In this document: positions 37,765 to 45,520 of the stretch, piece after piece
Numbering within the stretch: position 1 is the stretch's first letter
Layout of the letters: every line of letters starts with the position of its first letter
NCBI RefSeq assembly: GCF_001513965.1
Contig: NZ_KQ948026.1
Coordinates: forward strand, 119,741-183,740
DNA length: 64,000 bases
Origin: Streptomyces cellostaticus
GTDB lineage: Bacteria; Actinomycetota; Actinomycetes; Streptomycetales; Streptomycetaceae
Direction of reading: 5' to 3'
Translations under genes and position numbers: made by a program
The notes under the pieces: model-generated
What the model was told of the DNA's origin: nothing
The model's input: the letters and a program-made list of their open reading frames with translations, nothing else
The model's database searches: none

Positions 37765-38951
37765 GCAGCCACGAGTACACGGTGCCCGCCGAGGGCCTGG
37801 ACGCGGCGGAAGTCGCCGAACCCGGTGCCGTCACGATCGTCGTCCCGACCTTCAACGAGTCCGCGAACATCGGGCAGTTGCTGCACCAGATCACCGAGTC
37901 GGTGCCCGCCCGGCTGCCCTGCGAGGTCGTCTTCGTGGACGACTCCACCGACGACACCCCCGAGGTGATCCGCGAGGCCGCTCAGGACTGCCCGTTCCCG
38001 GTGGCCGTGCTGCACCGGGAGGAACCGGTCGGCGGGCTCGGCGGGGCGGTGGTCGAGGGGCTGAAGGCGGCGGCCTCGGAGTGGATCGTCGTCATGGACG
38101 GCGACTGCCAGCATCCGCCCTCCCTCGTACCGGAGTTGGTGGCCACCGGCGAGCGGACGAACGCCGGGCTCGTCGTCGCCTCCCGGTACATCAAGGGCGG
38201 CAGCCGGGCCGGGCTCGCCGGCAGCTACCGGGTGGCCGTCTCGCGCGGCGCGACCTGGCTGACCAAGGCGCTCTTCCCGCGCCGGCTGCACGGCATCAGC
38301 GACCCGATGAGCGGCTTCTTCGCCATCCGGCGCAGCGCGGTCACGGCGGAGGTGCTGAGGCCCCTCGGCTACAAGATCCTCCTCGAACTGGCCGTACGCA
38401 GCCGTCCCCGGCAGGTCGCCGAGGTGCCGTTCGTCTTCCAGGACCGGTTCGCCGGCGAGTCCAAGTCGACCGCGCAGGAAGGCGTCCGCTTCCTGCGCCA
38501 CCTGGCCGGGCTGCGCACCGCCTCACCGGTGGCCCGCATGGTGGGCTTCGGGCTGATCGGGGCGAGCGGCTTCGTGCCGAACCTCGTCGGACTGTGGGCG
38601 CTGACCGTGCTCGGCCTGCACTACCTGCCCGCCGAGATCCTCGCCAACCAGCTCGGCGTCGCCTGGAACTTCCTGCTCATCGAGCAGCTGCTGTTCCGCG
38701 ACCGGCGCGCGCACCGCCGCTGGTGGGACCGGCTCGGCCGGTTCGCGCTGCTCGCCAACGCGGACCTGGTGCTGCGCATCCCGCTGATCGCGCTGCTCGT
38801 CGGCCGGTTCGGGATGGGCGCGCTGCCCGCCACCGCCCTCGCGCTGGTCATGACGTTCGTCCTGCGCTTCGTGGGGACCGAAGCGCTGGTGTATCTCCCG
38901 CGCCGCAAGACCGGCCGCGGGGGTCGTTCAACCGCAAGGAGAGGCGTGTGA
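37761..38951 (+). CDS. Polyprenyl-phosphate sugar transferase (DPM1-like GT2) fused to a GtrA domain
   Basis: 396 residues. The N-terminal domain is a GT2 of the dolichyl-phosphate mannosyltransferase kind: VPTFNESANI, VVFVDDSTDDT, VMDGDCQHPP and SDPMSGFFAIRR. After about residue 240, four hydrophobic segments (GFGLIGASGFVPNLVGLW onward) match GtrA, a family tied to flipping lipid-linked sugars. ATG overlaps the upstream stop (ATGA) and the stop overlaps the next GTG (GTGA). It should make, and perhaps help flip, the donor for the GT39-like enzyme. Confidence 0.88.
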   Translation: MSSHEYTVPAEGLDAAEVAEPGAVTIVVPTFNESANIGQLLHQITESVPARLPCEVVFVDDSTDDTPEVIREAAQDCPFPVAVLHREEPVGGLGGAVVEGLKAAASEWIVVMDGDCQHPPSLVPELVATGERTNAGLVVASRYIKGGSRAGLAGSYRVAVSRGATWLTKALFPRRLHGISDPMSGFFAIRRSAVTAEVLRPLGYKILLELAVRSRPRQVAEVPFVFQDRFAGESKSTAQEGVRFLRHLAGLRTASPVARMVGFGLIGASGFVPNLVGLWALTVLGLHYLPAEILANQLGVAWNFLLIEQLLFRDRRAHRRWWDRLGRFALLANADLVLRIPLIALLVGRFGMGALPATALALVMTFVLRFVGTEALVYLPRRKTGRGGRSTARRGV

Positions 38952-41350
38952 GCAAGCACCGCAGACGGACCGCGCTGGTCGGGGTGGGGGCCCTGACCGC
39001 CGGTCTGCTCCTGACCGCACCACAGGCGGCCGAGGCCGCGAACCTGGTGAAGAACCCGGGCTTCGAGACCGCCGGCACGGACGGCATGCCGTACTGCTGG
39101 GAGAAGTCCGGCTGGGGGGACAACGACTTCAGTTTCGCCACGGTGCCGGACGCGCACTCCGGCACCAAGGCCATGAAGGTCACGCTGACCCGCCGGGTCG
39201 AGGGCGACCGCAAGGCGCTGATCACCGAGTCCACCGACTGCGCACCGGTGGTGACCGTCGGCAAGCAGTACGACCTCGGGCTCTGGTACAAGACCACGAC
39301 CCCCGACGCCAACATCACCCTCTTCCGGCACGACGCCACCGCCGGCTGGCAGTACTGGACGGACCTCAAGACCTTGGACATGGCGTCCGCGTGGACCCGG
39401 GCCACGGTCCGCACCCCCGAGGTCCCGGCCGGCACCGACCGGATCACCTGGGGTGTCTCCGTCTACGGCACCGGCTCGGCGACCACCGACGACTACACCA
39501 TGGACCAGGTCCCGGACGTGCTCCCGCCCGCCCGGTGCACCGGCAGCACCGACCAGTGCGCGAACGGCAGCTGGTCGGTGCTGCCGACGCAGAACCCGGT
39601 CCGCTCCATGCACTCCGTCGTCCTCAACAACGGCAAGGTGCTGCTGATCGCGGGCTCCGGCAACAGCGAGGAGAACTTCGACGCGGGCACCTTCACGTCC
39701 GCGGTGTACGACCCGGCGAACGGCACCTACAAGGTGATCCCGACGCCGAAGGACATGTTCTGCGCGGGCCATGTGCAGCTCCAGGACGGGCGGGTGCTCG
39801 TCATGAGCGGCAACAAGGCCTACCCGGTCGCGGGCGGGCACGGCTACGAGGGGTTCAAGGACTCGTACATCTTCGACCCGAAGACCGAGACCTACAGCAG
39901 GACCAACGACCTCAACGACGGCCACTGGTACCCCTCGGCGACCGAGCTGGGCAACGGTGACGTCGTCTCCTTCGGCGGCCTGCGCGAGGACTCCACCGGC
40001 TCGGTGACCGCCGAGTACTGGTCGGACAAGGACCAGCAGTGGCTGCCGCTGTGGAAGGTCAACCAGACCTGGTCGTACTGGGGTCTGTACCCGTCGATGG
40101 TGCTCATGCAGGACGGCCGCCTCTTCTACACGGGCAGCCATGTCTTCGGCAACAACATCCCCGGCACGGGCTCGGCGGTCTACGACTACGGCGCCAACAC
40201 GGTCACCCAGGTCCCGGGGCTGCAGAACAAGGACGAGCGGGACCAGTCGGCGAGCGTCCTGCTGCCTCCGGCGCAGGACCAGAAGGTCCTCACCATCGGC
40301 GGCGGCAACATCGACTCCAACCCGGACGCGGGCCGTCTCACCGACCTGATCGACCTCAAGCGGGCGAACCCGTCGTACGTCGCCGGGCCGCCGATCCCGC
40401 AGGGCACGGTCGACCTGGGGAACGGCAGGATCGCCGAGAGCGGCAACCAGGGCAAGATGTACGTCTCGGCCGTGCTGCTGCCCGACGGCAAGGTGCTGGA
40501 GACGGGCGGCGCCCTGCACAACCGCGCCAACCCGGTGTACGAGTCCTCGGTCTACGACCCGGGCACCAACACCTTCGACCCCGTCGCCGCCGACCCCGAG
40601 TCCCGCGGCTACCACTCCTCGGCGTTCCTGCTGCCCGACGGCCGCGTGATGGCCACCGGCGACAACCCGGGCAACGGCACCTGGAACCACAACGTGTCGA
40701 TCTACACCCCGCCCTACCTCTACCAGGGCACCCGCCCGACGATCACCTCGGTGATCAACCAGGAGTGGAAGTACGGCGACACCCAGCGGATCACCGTCGA
40801 CCGGCCCATCGCCAAGGCCGAGCTGATCCGCCCGGCCGCGGTCACCCACTCCTCCGACCCGAACCAGCGCTTCGTCGACCTGCCGCTGTCCGTCGACGGC
40901 AACAACGTCGACCTGAACGTGACGAGCAACCCCGACCTGGCCCCGCCCGGCTGGTACATGCTCTTCGCGGTGGACGCGGGCGGGGTGCCGTCGGTGGCCA
41001 AGTGGGTGCACCTGACCGGCCCGGCGGCCCTGAGCGCCTCCGCCGCCTCCCCGCACGTCCACTCCTTCGCCGACTCCCTCGGGGGCAAGGTCACCGGGCC
41101 CGGCAAGAAGCGCACCTCACAGCAGGTCAGCCCGACGATCTCCGGCTGCGACCGGCACTACGGCTCGGTCAACGTGTGCGTCCCGACCGTCTTCCCGCCC
41201 CAGGTGAAGAAGACGGCCGTCGCCCGCTGCACATGGCTGAAGCAGAACCACTACGGCCGGCTGAAGGTCAACGGCGGGGACGATCCGCTGGGCCTGGACC
41301 GCAACCGGGACGGGACGGCGTGCGGTGAGGGGGATACCGCAAGACGCTAG
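38948..41350 (+). CDS. Secreted galactose-oxidase/GlxA-like copper radical oxidase with C-terminal Excalibur-like motif
   Basis: 800 residues starting at GTG. The signal peptide runs to about AEA (residue 29). A carbohydrate-binding-like beta domain (NLVKNPGFE onward) is followed by Kelch repeats and a DUF1929 C-domain (PPGWYMLFAVDAGGVPS). Residues expected in copper radical oxidases are present: Cys272 and Tyr300 as candidates for the thioether pair, Trp327 in GHWYPS, and Tyr555-His556 in RGYHSSA. The last 70 residues hold paired cysteines and DPLGLDRNRDGTACG, an Excalibur-like calcium-binding motif. It probably oxidises a cell-wall or extracellular glycan, as GlxA does with CslA. It is last in the operon. 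Its TAG stop is shared, within CTAG, with the opposite-strand gene. Confidence 0.85.
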   Translation: MSKHRRRTALVGVGALTAGLLLTAPQAAEAANLVKNPGFETAGTDGMPYCWEKSGWGDNDFSFATVPDAHSGTKAMKVTLTRRVEGDRKALITESTDCAPVVTVGKQYDLGLWYKTTTPDANITLFRHDATAGWQYWTDLKTLDMASAWTRATVRTPEVPAGTDRITWGVSVYGTGSATTDDYTMDQVPDVLPPARCTGSTDQCANGSWSVLPTQNPVRSMHSVVLNNGKVLLIAGSGNSEENFDAGTFTSAVYDPANGTYKVIPTPKDMFCAGHVQLQDGRVLVMSGNKAYPVAGGHGYEGFKDSYIFDPKTETYSRTNDLNDGHWYPSATELGNGDVVSFGGLREDSTGSVTAEYWSDKDQQWLPLWKVNQTWSYWGLYPSMVLMQDGRLFYTGSHVFGNNIPGTGSAVYDYGANTVTQVPGLQNKDERDQSASVLLPPAQDQKVLTIGGGNIDSNPDAGRLTDLIDLKRANPSYVAGPPIPQGTVDLGNGRIAESGNQGKMYVSAVLLPDGKVLETGGALHNRANPVYESSVYDPGTNTFDPVAADPESRGYHSSAFLLPDGRVMATGDNPGNGTWNHNVSIYTPPYLYQGTRPTITSVINQEWKYGDTQRITVDRPIAKAELIRPAAVTHSSDPNQRFVDLPLSVDGNNVDLNVTSNPDLAPPGWYMLFAVDAGGVPSVAKWVHLTGPAALSASAASPHVHSFADSLGGKVTGPGKKRTSQQVSPTISGCDRHYGSVNVCVPTVFPPQVKKTAVARCTWLKQNHYGRLKVNGGDDPLGLDRNRDGTACGEGDTARR

Positions 41351-42072
41351 CCGTGCTCGGCCAGGGCGCGTTCCACGATCGCTTCCAGCTGGTCGTGGTG
41401 CGCGCCCTTCCAGTAGGCGCGGCCGCACGCGGCGCACTGGGCGAAGACGTCGTACGTGCGCTGCGTGCCGCCCTTGAGCTGGTCGGCGACCTCATCCTTG
41501 GTGGCCTCCTTCAGCAGGCCGTTGCAGGCGGTGCAGCGGGTCCAGGGCTGCAGGTCGGGGGCGAAGCGGTCCAGGACGTCCCGCAGCTGGTCCTCGGGGC
41601 GGGTGCTGTAGATGTACGCCCCCGCCCACAGCTCGCGGCGGCGCAGCAGGCCCCGGTCGCGGCTGAGCATGACCCGCTTCTCCGCCGCCGAGCGGGCCGC
41701 CAGCGCCGGGTCGCCGATGTCGGTCGACTCGTACGCCGTGTCCACGCCGAGCAGACGCAGACGGCGGGCGAGGGTGCCGAGGTGGACGTCGAGGAGGAAG
41801 CGGAGGGGGGCGCCGGGGACCTGCTGGGGGCGCGGGACCGGGCGGACGCTCACCGACTCCCCGTCCGCCGGGACGTGCGAGGGCGGCACCTCGCGGCCGT
41901 CCACCACCAGCGCGCCGACCTCGGTCAGCGGGACGCCGAGGGACTCGATGACGTGGCCGAGCGTCGAGACGCCGTCCGTGGTGAGGCCGACGGCACCCGC
42001 GCGCCGGGCGGGCGGCACGAACAGGTGCAGGTCGGGGGCGACTTCGACGTGGATCTCGGGTCCGTTCACCAC
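41347..42072 (-). CDS. Mut7-C RNase-domain protein with ThiS/MoaD-like N-terminus and zinc ribbon
   Basis: 241 residues. The first 85 look like a ubiquitin-like fold (ending in the VSVRPVPRP region). Then comes the Mut7-C PIN-like domain: FLLDVHLGTLARRLRLLG with its acidic residue, LSRDRGLLRR, and a CTAC-x(31)-CAAC zinc ribbon. Proteins of this fusion are widespread in actinobacteria; RNase activity is predicted from the fold and the substrate is unknown. The gene starts at a GTG-GTG pair and its stop overlaps that of the oxidase gene on the other strand, leaving no room for a terminator. Confidence 0.85.
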   Translation of the reverse strand: MVNGPEIHVEVAPDLHLFVPPARRAGAVGLTTDGVSTLGHVIESLGVPLTEVGALVVDGREVPPSHVPADGESVSVRPVPRPQQVPGAPLRFLLDVHLGTLARRLRLLGVDTAYESTDIGDPALAARSAAEKRVMLSRDRGLLRRRELWAGAYIYSTRPEDQLRDVLDRFAPDLQPWTRCTACNGLLKEATKDEVADQLKGGTQRTYDVFAQCAACGRAYWKGAHHDQLEAIVERALAEHG

Positions 42073-42102
42073 GTCAGGATGGCACGGGAGACGGTCCGGG
42101 CC

Positions 42103-42744
42103 TCAGCGCTTTTCTCCGGCCAGGCCATGCTCCAGGACGTCCAGCGTGCGGTCGACGAGGGCCGCGTAGCCGTCCTGGTGGCCGTGCTCGGCCCAGTACA
42201 GCGTGGCCTCCATCAGACCGCCGATCAGGGCCATGGCGTAGACCCGCACCTCCAGTTCGCCGGGGGCGCGGCCGGTGCGCTCGGCGATGGCCTGGCAGAT
42301 CATACGGCCGGTGACCGACATGCTCTCCAGCATCCGCGAGCGCACCGCGGGGACCTCGGCCACCAGCCGGCTGCGCAGCCGGGACACCTTGATGTCCTCC
42401 TCGACGCCGGCCTGGACGGCCCGCTGCGTCACGTACCGGATGGAGTCCGTCCACGGCTCGTCCGCGGGCCGTGCCCTCAGCTCCTCCAGGATGAGCGGGT
42501 CGTACTCGTCGGTGAGGACGATGTCCTCCTTGGTCGGGAAGTAGCGGAAGACGGTCGAGGGCGACACCTCGGCCCGGTCGGCGATCTGGTCGATCGTCGT
42601 GGCGTCGTAGCCCTGCTCCTCGATCAGGGCGTACGTCGCCGCGCGGATCGCCTCCCGGGTCTTGATCTTCTTGCGTTCGCGCAGGCCGAGGCGGGGGCGG
42701 TCGGCGGCGGAGGCGGGGGAGGGTGCGGCCGTCATGCCCGTCAT
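42103..42744 (-). CDS. TetR-family regulator
   Basis: 213 residues. The N-terminal helix-turn-helix is clear (REAIRAATYALIEEQGYDA, then TIDQIADRAEVSPSTVFRYF); the ligand-binding half is unspecific. ATG 42744 overlaps the stop of the upstream MFS gene (ATGA), so the longer frame starting at 42870 is rejected. It lies in an operon with a drug-pump gene and probably represses the promoter near 44420-44452, where a palindrome overlaps the promoter core. The regulator is intact although the pump gene is broken. Confidence 0.9.
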   Translation of the reverse strand: MTGMTAAPSPASAADRPRLGLRERKKIKTREAIRAATYALIEEQGYDATTIDQIADRAEVSPSTVFRYFPTKEDIVLTDEYDPLILEELRARPADEPWTDSIRYVTQRAVQAGVEEDIKVSRLRSRLVAEVPAVRSRMLESMSVTGRMICQAIAERTGRAPGELEVRVYAMALIGGLMEATLYWAEHGHQDGYAALVDRTLDVLEHGLAGEKR

Positions 42745-43122
42745 TGTCCGGCATCTCCCGCAGGCGCGGCCACGACCGGGGCCTCCTCGCGTTCCGTGCG
42801 TCGCACGACCGGGCTGTTCGGCAGGAACGCGGCGGCCAGCAGTGCCGAGACGAGGGCCGCGATGCCGCACACCAGCAGGATCACGCCCATGCCGTGGACG
42901 TACGCGCCGTTCGCGGAGGCGGCGAGACGGGCTGCTTCTCCGGGGCCTGCCTTCTCGGCGACCAGATGCGCGGCGACGACCGAGTCCCCGGCGGTGCCGG
43001 CCGCCTCGGCGGGCAGCCCGGTGACGTCGAGACGGTCGCGGAAGACGTTGGCCAGCAGGCTGCCGAGCAGGGCGATGCCGACCGCGGAGCCGACCTGGCG
43101 CAGGGTCATCAGCAGGCCTCCG

Positions 43123-43160
43123 CCTCCCCCACTGCCCGAAAGGCGTGGGGGGACCCCCAG
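43123..43160. repeat. Palindromic mini-repeat, copy 1
   Basis: It begins CCTCCCCCACTGCCCGAAAG and ends GTGGGGGGACCCCCAG. CCCCCAC pairs with GTGGGGG around a short loop, and the last part is itself a near palindrome (GGGGG-A-CCCCC), so two alternative hairpins are possible. It sits in the MFS gene and adds 16 codons of wrong frame before a stop (GWGSPHAF in the translation). Confidence 0.85.
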
Positions 43161-43758
43161 CCCGCGCGGTCGCGGGGCAAGGTGGCGAGTGCGCCGGTCA
43201 TGGCCGGGACGAGCGCGAGGCCGAAGCCCAGCCCGGCGATGGTGAGCCAGAGGGCGGTGAAGCCGTAGCCCGAGCCGGTGGTCGTGCGGCTGCCGAGCAG
43301 GGCGGCGAAGGCCAGGACGACCAGGCCCGCGCTGACCGAGGCGCGAGCCCCGAAGCGGGTGGCGAGGGGGGTGGCGAGCTTGGCGGCGACGGACAGGCCG
43401 AGGACCATCGGCAGCATCCGGACGCCGGTACCGAGGCTGTCGTTGCCGAGGACGGCCTGGAGGTAGGGCGGCAGCACGAACATCAGGCCGGCCAGCACGA
43501 ACATCACCAGGGTCGCGGCGACGGTGTTGAGCAGGAAACCGCGGTGGGCGAGCAAGGTCATGTCCAGCATGGGGCGCTCCACCCGGCGCGAGCGCAGCAC
43601 CAGCCCGCTGATCGGGATCGCGGCTGCGGCGAACATGGCGAGGATCAGCGGATCGCCCCAGCCGCGGCCGGGGGCCTCGATGATCGCGTAGATGAGGGCG
43701 CCGAGCCCGCCGGTGGTGAAGGCCGTGGAGAGGGTGTCGACCTCGGGGGTGGCCGGGA

Positions 43759-43799
43759 TGGGGGTCCCCCCGCTCGAGCGCATTCGAGAGTGGGGGAGG
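43759..43799. repeat. Palindromic mini-repeat, copy 2 (inverted)
   Basis: Same family as copy 1 in opposite orientation: it begins TGGGGGTCCCCCCGCTCGAG and ends GAGAGTGGGGGAGG. A second inner stem, CTCGAGCG with CATTCGAG, is present. The insertion keeps the MFS reading frame, encoding about LPHSRMRSSGGTPIP. Confidence 0.85.
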
Positions 43800-44215
43800 G
43801 TCTCGGGCAGCAGGAACACGCAGGCGAGGACGGCGATCGCGACCATCGCAACGTTGATCAGGAAGATCGAGCCCCACCAGAAGTGCTGGAGCAGCCAGCC
43901 GCCGATGACCGGGCCCAGGGGCATGCCCAGCGCGGACCCGGTCGAGACGAGGCCGATGGCCTTGCCCTGCTCGTCCGGCGTGAACAGCGACGGCAGCACG
44001 GACATCGCCAGCGGCATGATCAGCGCGGCGCCGACGCCCATCACCGCGCGGGCGGCGATCACCAGGTTCACGTCGTCGGCCAGGGTGCCCAGTACGGAGC
44101 CGGCCAGGAACACCACGAGCCCGGCGATCAGCATCGGCCGCCGCCCGAACCGGTCGCCGAGCAGCCCGGCCGGGAGCATCAGCGCCGCGAACACGATGAC
44201 GTAGGCGTCCGCCAT

Positions 44216-44250
44216 CCTCCCCCAGTGCTAAACGCCTGGGGGACCCCCAG
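44216..44250. repeat. Palindromic mini-repeat, copy 3
   Basis: It begins CCTCCCCCAGTGCTAAACGC and ends CTGGGGGACCCCCAG, in the same orientation as copy 1. CCCCCAG pairs with CTGGGGG. It lies between the first membrane helix and the MADAYV segment of the MFS gene and shifts the frame. Confidence 0.85.
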
Positions 44251-44419
44251 CTGCTGACCGGTCGTGGCGCCGAGCTGCTCCGCCATGGTCGGCAGCGCCA
44301 CGTTGAGGATCGTCATGTCGAAGCCGAGCACCAGCATGCTCGCGACCAGGGCCCCGAGGGCCCACCAGCGGCGGGGGTCGCGCCGCGTGCCATCGATGTG
44401 CGTGACAGTAGGCCTGAAA

Positions 44420-44452
44420 TGAGAGTAGCTCTCAAAACATGGCTACTGTCAA
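44420..44452 (-). promoter_or_regulatory. Promoter and probable TetR operator of the MFS-tetR operon
   Basis: Reading leftward on the minus strand, TTGACA (44452-44447) is followed by a perfect 15-bp palindrome, TGAGAGCTACTCTCA (44434-44420), covering the expected -10 region (TACTCT or GCTACT). A second pair of arms, AGTAGC/GCTACT (44424-44447), is nested in it. A repressor bound here would block RNA polymerase. The TetR encoded at the end of the operon is the natural candidate. Confidence 0.65.
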
Positions 44453-44480
44453 CGGGGGGTGCCTTTCAGGCATACGAAAA

Positions 44481-44506
44481 CGGCCACGGCTGGTGAGCCG
44501 TGGCCG
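44481..44506 (-). terminator. Hairpin terminator of the hemolysin III-type gene
   Basis: CGGCCACGGCT (44481-44491) and AGCCGTGGCCG (44496-44506) form a perfect 11-bp stem with a 4-nt loop. On the minus strand the stem is followed by GTTTTCG, a short T-run. It lies 20 nt after the stop codon. Confidence 0.9.
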
Positions 44507-44525
44507 GGAAGGGAGGGGGGAGGAG

Positions 44526-45239
44526 TTACGCGTGCTGGTACGCCACCAGCGAGATGCCGACGTAGTGGACGACGAAGGCGGCGAGGGTGAAGGAGTGGAA
44601 GACCTCGTGGAAGCCGAACCAGCGCGGTGACGGGTTCGGCCGCTTGATGCCGTAGATCACGCCCCCGGCGCTGTAGAGGAGGCCGCCGACGATCACCAGG
44701 ACCAGGACGGCGATGCCGCCGGTGCGCATGAAGTCGGGCAGGAAGAAGACGGCCGCCCATCCCATCGCTATGTAGCAGGGGGTGTAGAGCCAGCGCGGGG
44801 CGCCGACCCAGAAGACCCGGAAGACGATGCCCGCGGCGGCCGCGGCCCAGACGCTCCACAGCAGCCACTGACCCTTGGCGCCCGGGAGGAGCAGCATGGT
44901 CAGCGGCGTGTACGTGCCCGCGATGATCAGGAAGATGTTGGCGTGGTCGAGGCGGCGCAGGACGCCGTCCATCCGGGGGCTCCAGTTGCCCCGGTGGTAC
45001 AGCGCGCTGACCCCGAAGAGCAGGCATGCCGTCAGGACGTAGATCCCGCAGGCGATACGGCCTCTGCTGGAGTCGGCGAGGGCGGTGAGCACGAGGCCCG
45101 CGACGAGTACGGCCGGGAACATGCCGAGGTGCAGCCAGCCGCGGAGCCTGGGCTTGACCGGATGCGGCAGGGAGAGCGCGGAGGGACCGCGGCCGGCGGC
45201 CGGCGTGTCCGTGGGCGCGTCGGGGACGGACGCAGTCAT
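44526..45239 (-). CDS. Hemolysin III/PAQR-family membrane protein
   Basis: About 237 residues with seven predicted membrane helices. Family motifs are present: SALYHRGNWSP, DHANIFLIIAGTYTP and, near the end, FHEVFHSFTLAAFVVHY with the conserved His residues thought to bind zinc. The cytoplasmic N-terminus of about 35 residues is Pro/Ala-rich. ATG 45239 or ATG 45248 could start it; neither has an outstanding ribosome site. Bacterial members are membrane proteins of unsettled biochemical role. It is divergent from pckG. Confidence 0.85.
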   Translation of the reverse strand: MTASVPDAPTDTPAAGRGPSALSLPHPVKPRLRGWLHLGMFPAVLVAGLVLTALADSSRGRIACGIYVLTACLLFGVSALYHRGNWSPRMDGVLRRLDHANIFLIIAGTYTPLTMLLLPGAKGQWLLWSVWAAAAAGIVFRVFWVGAPRWLYTPCYIAMGWAAVFFLPDFMRTGGIAVLVLVIVGGLLYSAGGVIYGIKRPNPSPRWFGFHEVFHSFTLAAFVVHYVGISLVAYQHA

Positions 45240-45254
45240 GCGGTGCATGGTACC

Positions 45255-45266
45255 TACGGCTCCGTA
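45255..45266. promoter_or_regulatory. Candidate operator just upstream of the hemolysin III-type gene
   Basis: TACGGCTCCGTA is a 12-bp palindrome about 7-16 nt before the possible start codons, where a bound repressor would block transcription. TetR-type sites often look like this; no regulator gene is adjacent. Confidence 0.35.
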
Positions 45267-45520
45267 AGTCGCGTGTCAGCGCGCCCTGATGAACGGGCGT
45301 AACGCAAAAAGTCGTCCTGCTGAACTCCACGTGGACGCAAAGAATCACAGAAACCGTGGGATTCCTCACGTCGCTCACCTGTGATGCCCTCTGGACAGAT
45401 GGGCACTAGAATCGGATGATCAAATGAGTGCGGTCGGCACCGGATGAGCGGGCTACGAAGCATCCGGGTCGCAGCCCCCACGGGGCGACAAGACAAAAAA
45501 TCCCTCATTTAGGAGCAATC

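Larger units (their letters stand above)
42741..44397 (-). pseudogene. DHA2-type MFS drug exporter gene broken by palindromic mini-repeats
   Basis: Three reading frames together rebuild one EmrB/QacA-like transporter. The N-terminal piece (44397 to about 44250) encodes RRWWALGALVASM and DMTILNVALPTM. The middle piece (44215-43109) starts MADAYVIVFA and holds GDRFGRR and GPVIGGWLLQ. The C-terminal piece (about 43122-42741) starts LLMTLRQVGSAVGI. Repeat copies at 44216-44250 and 43123-43160 change the frame; a third copy at 43759-43799 is in frame and adds a Ser/Gly/Pro-rich loop. In addition, the first frame has no ATG, GTG or TTG at the expected place: ATC precedes GATGGC where relatives would have a start. 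Loss of pump function is therefore likely, unless frameshifting occurs. Confidence 0.8.

Noticed and set aside
42745..42870. Longer N-terminus for the TetR gene
   Set aside because: It overlaps the pump gene by 126 nt and is Arg/Gly-rich without a ribosome site; the ATGA overlap at 42744 is the better start.
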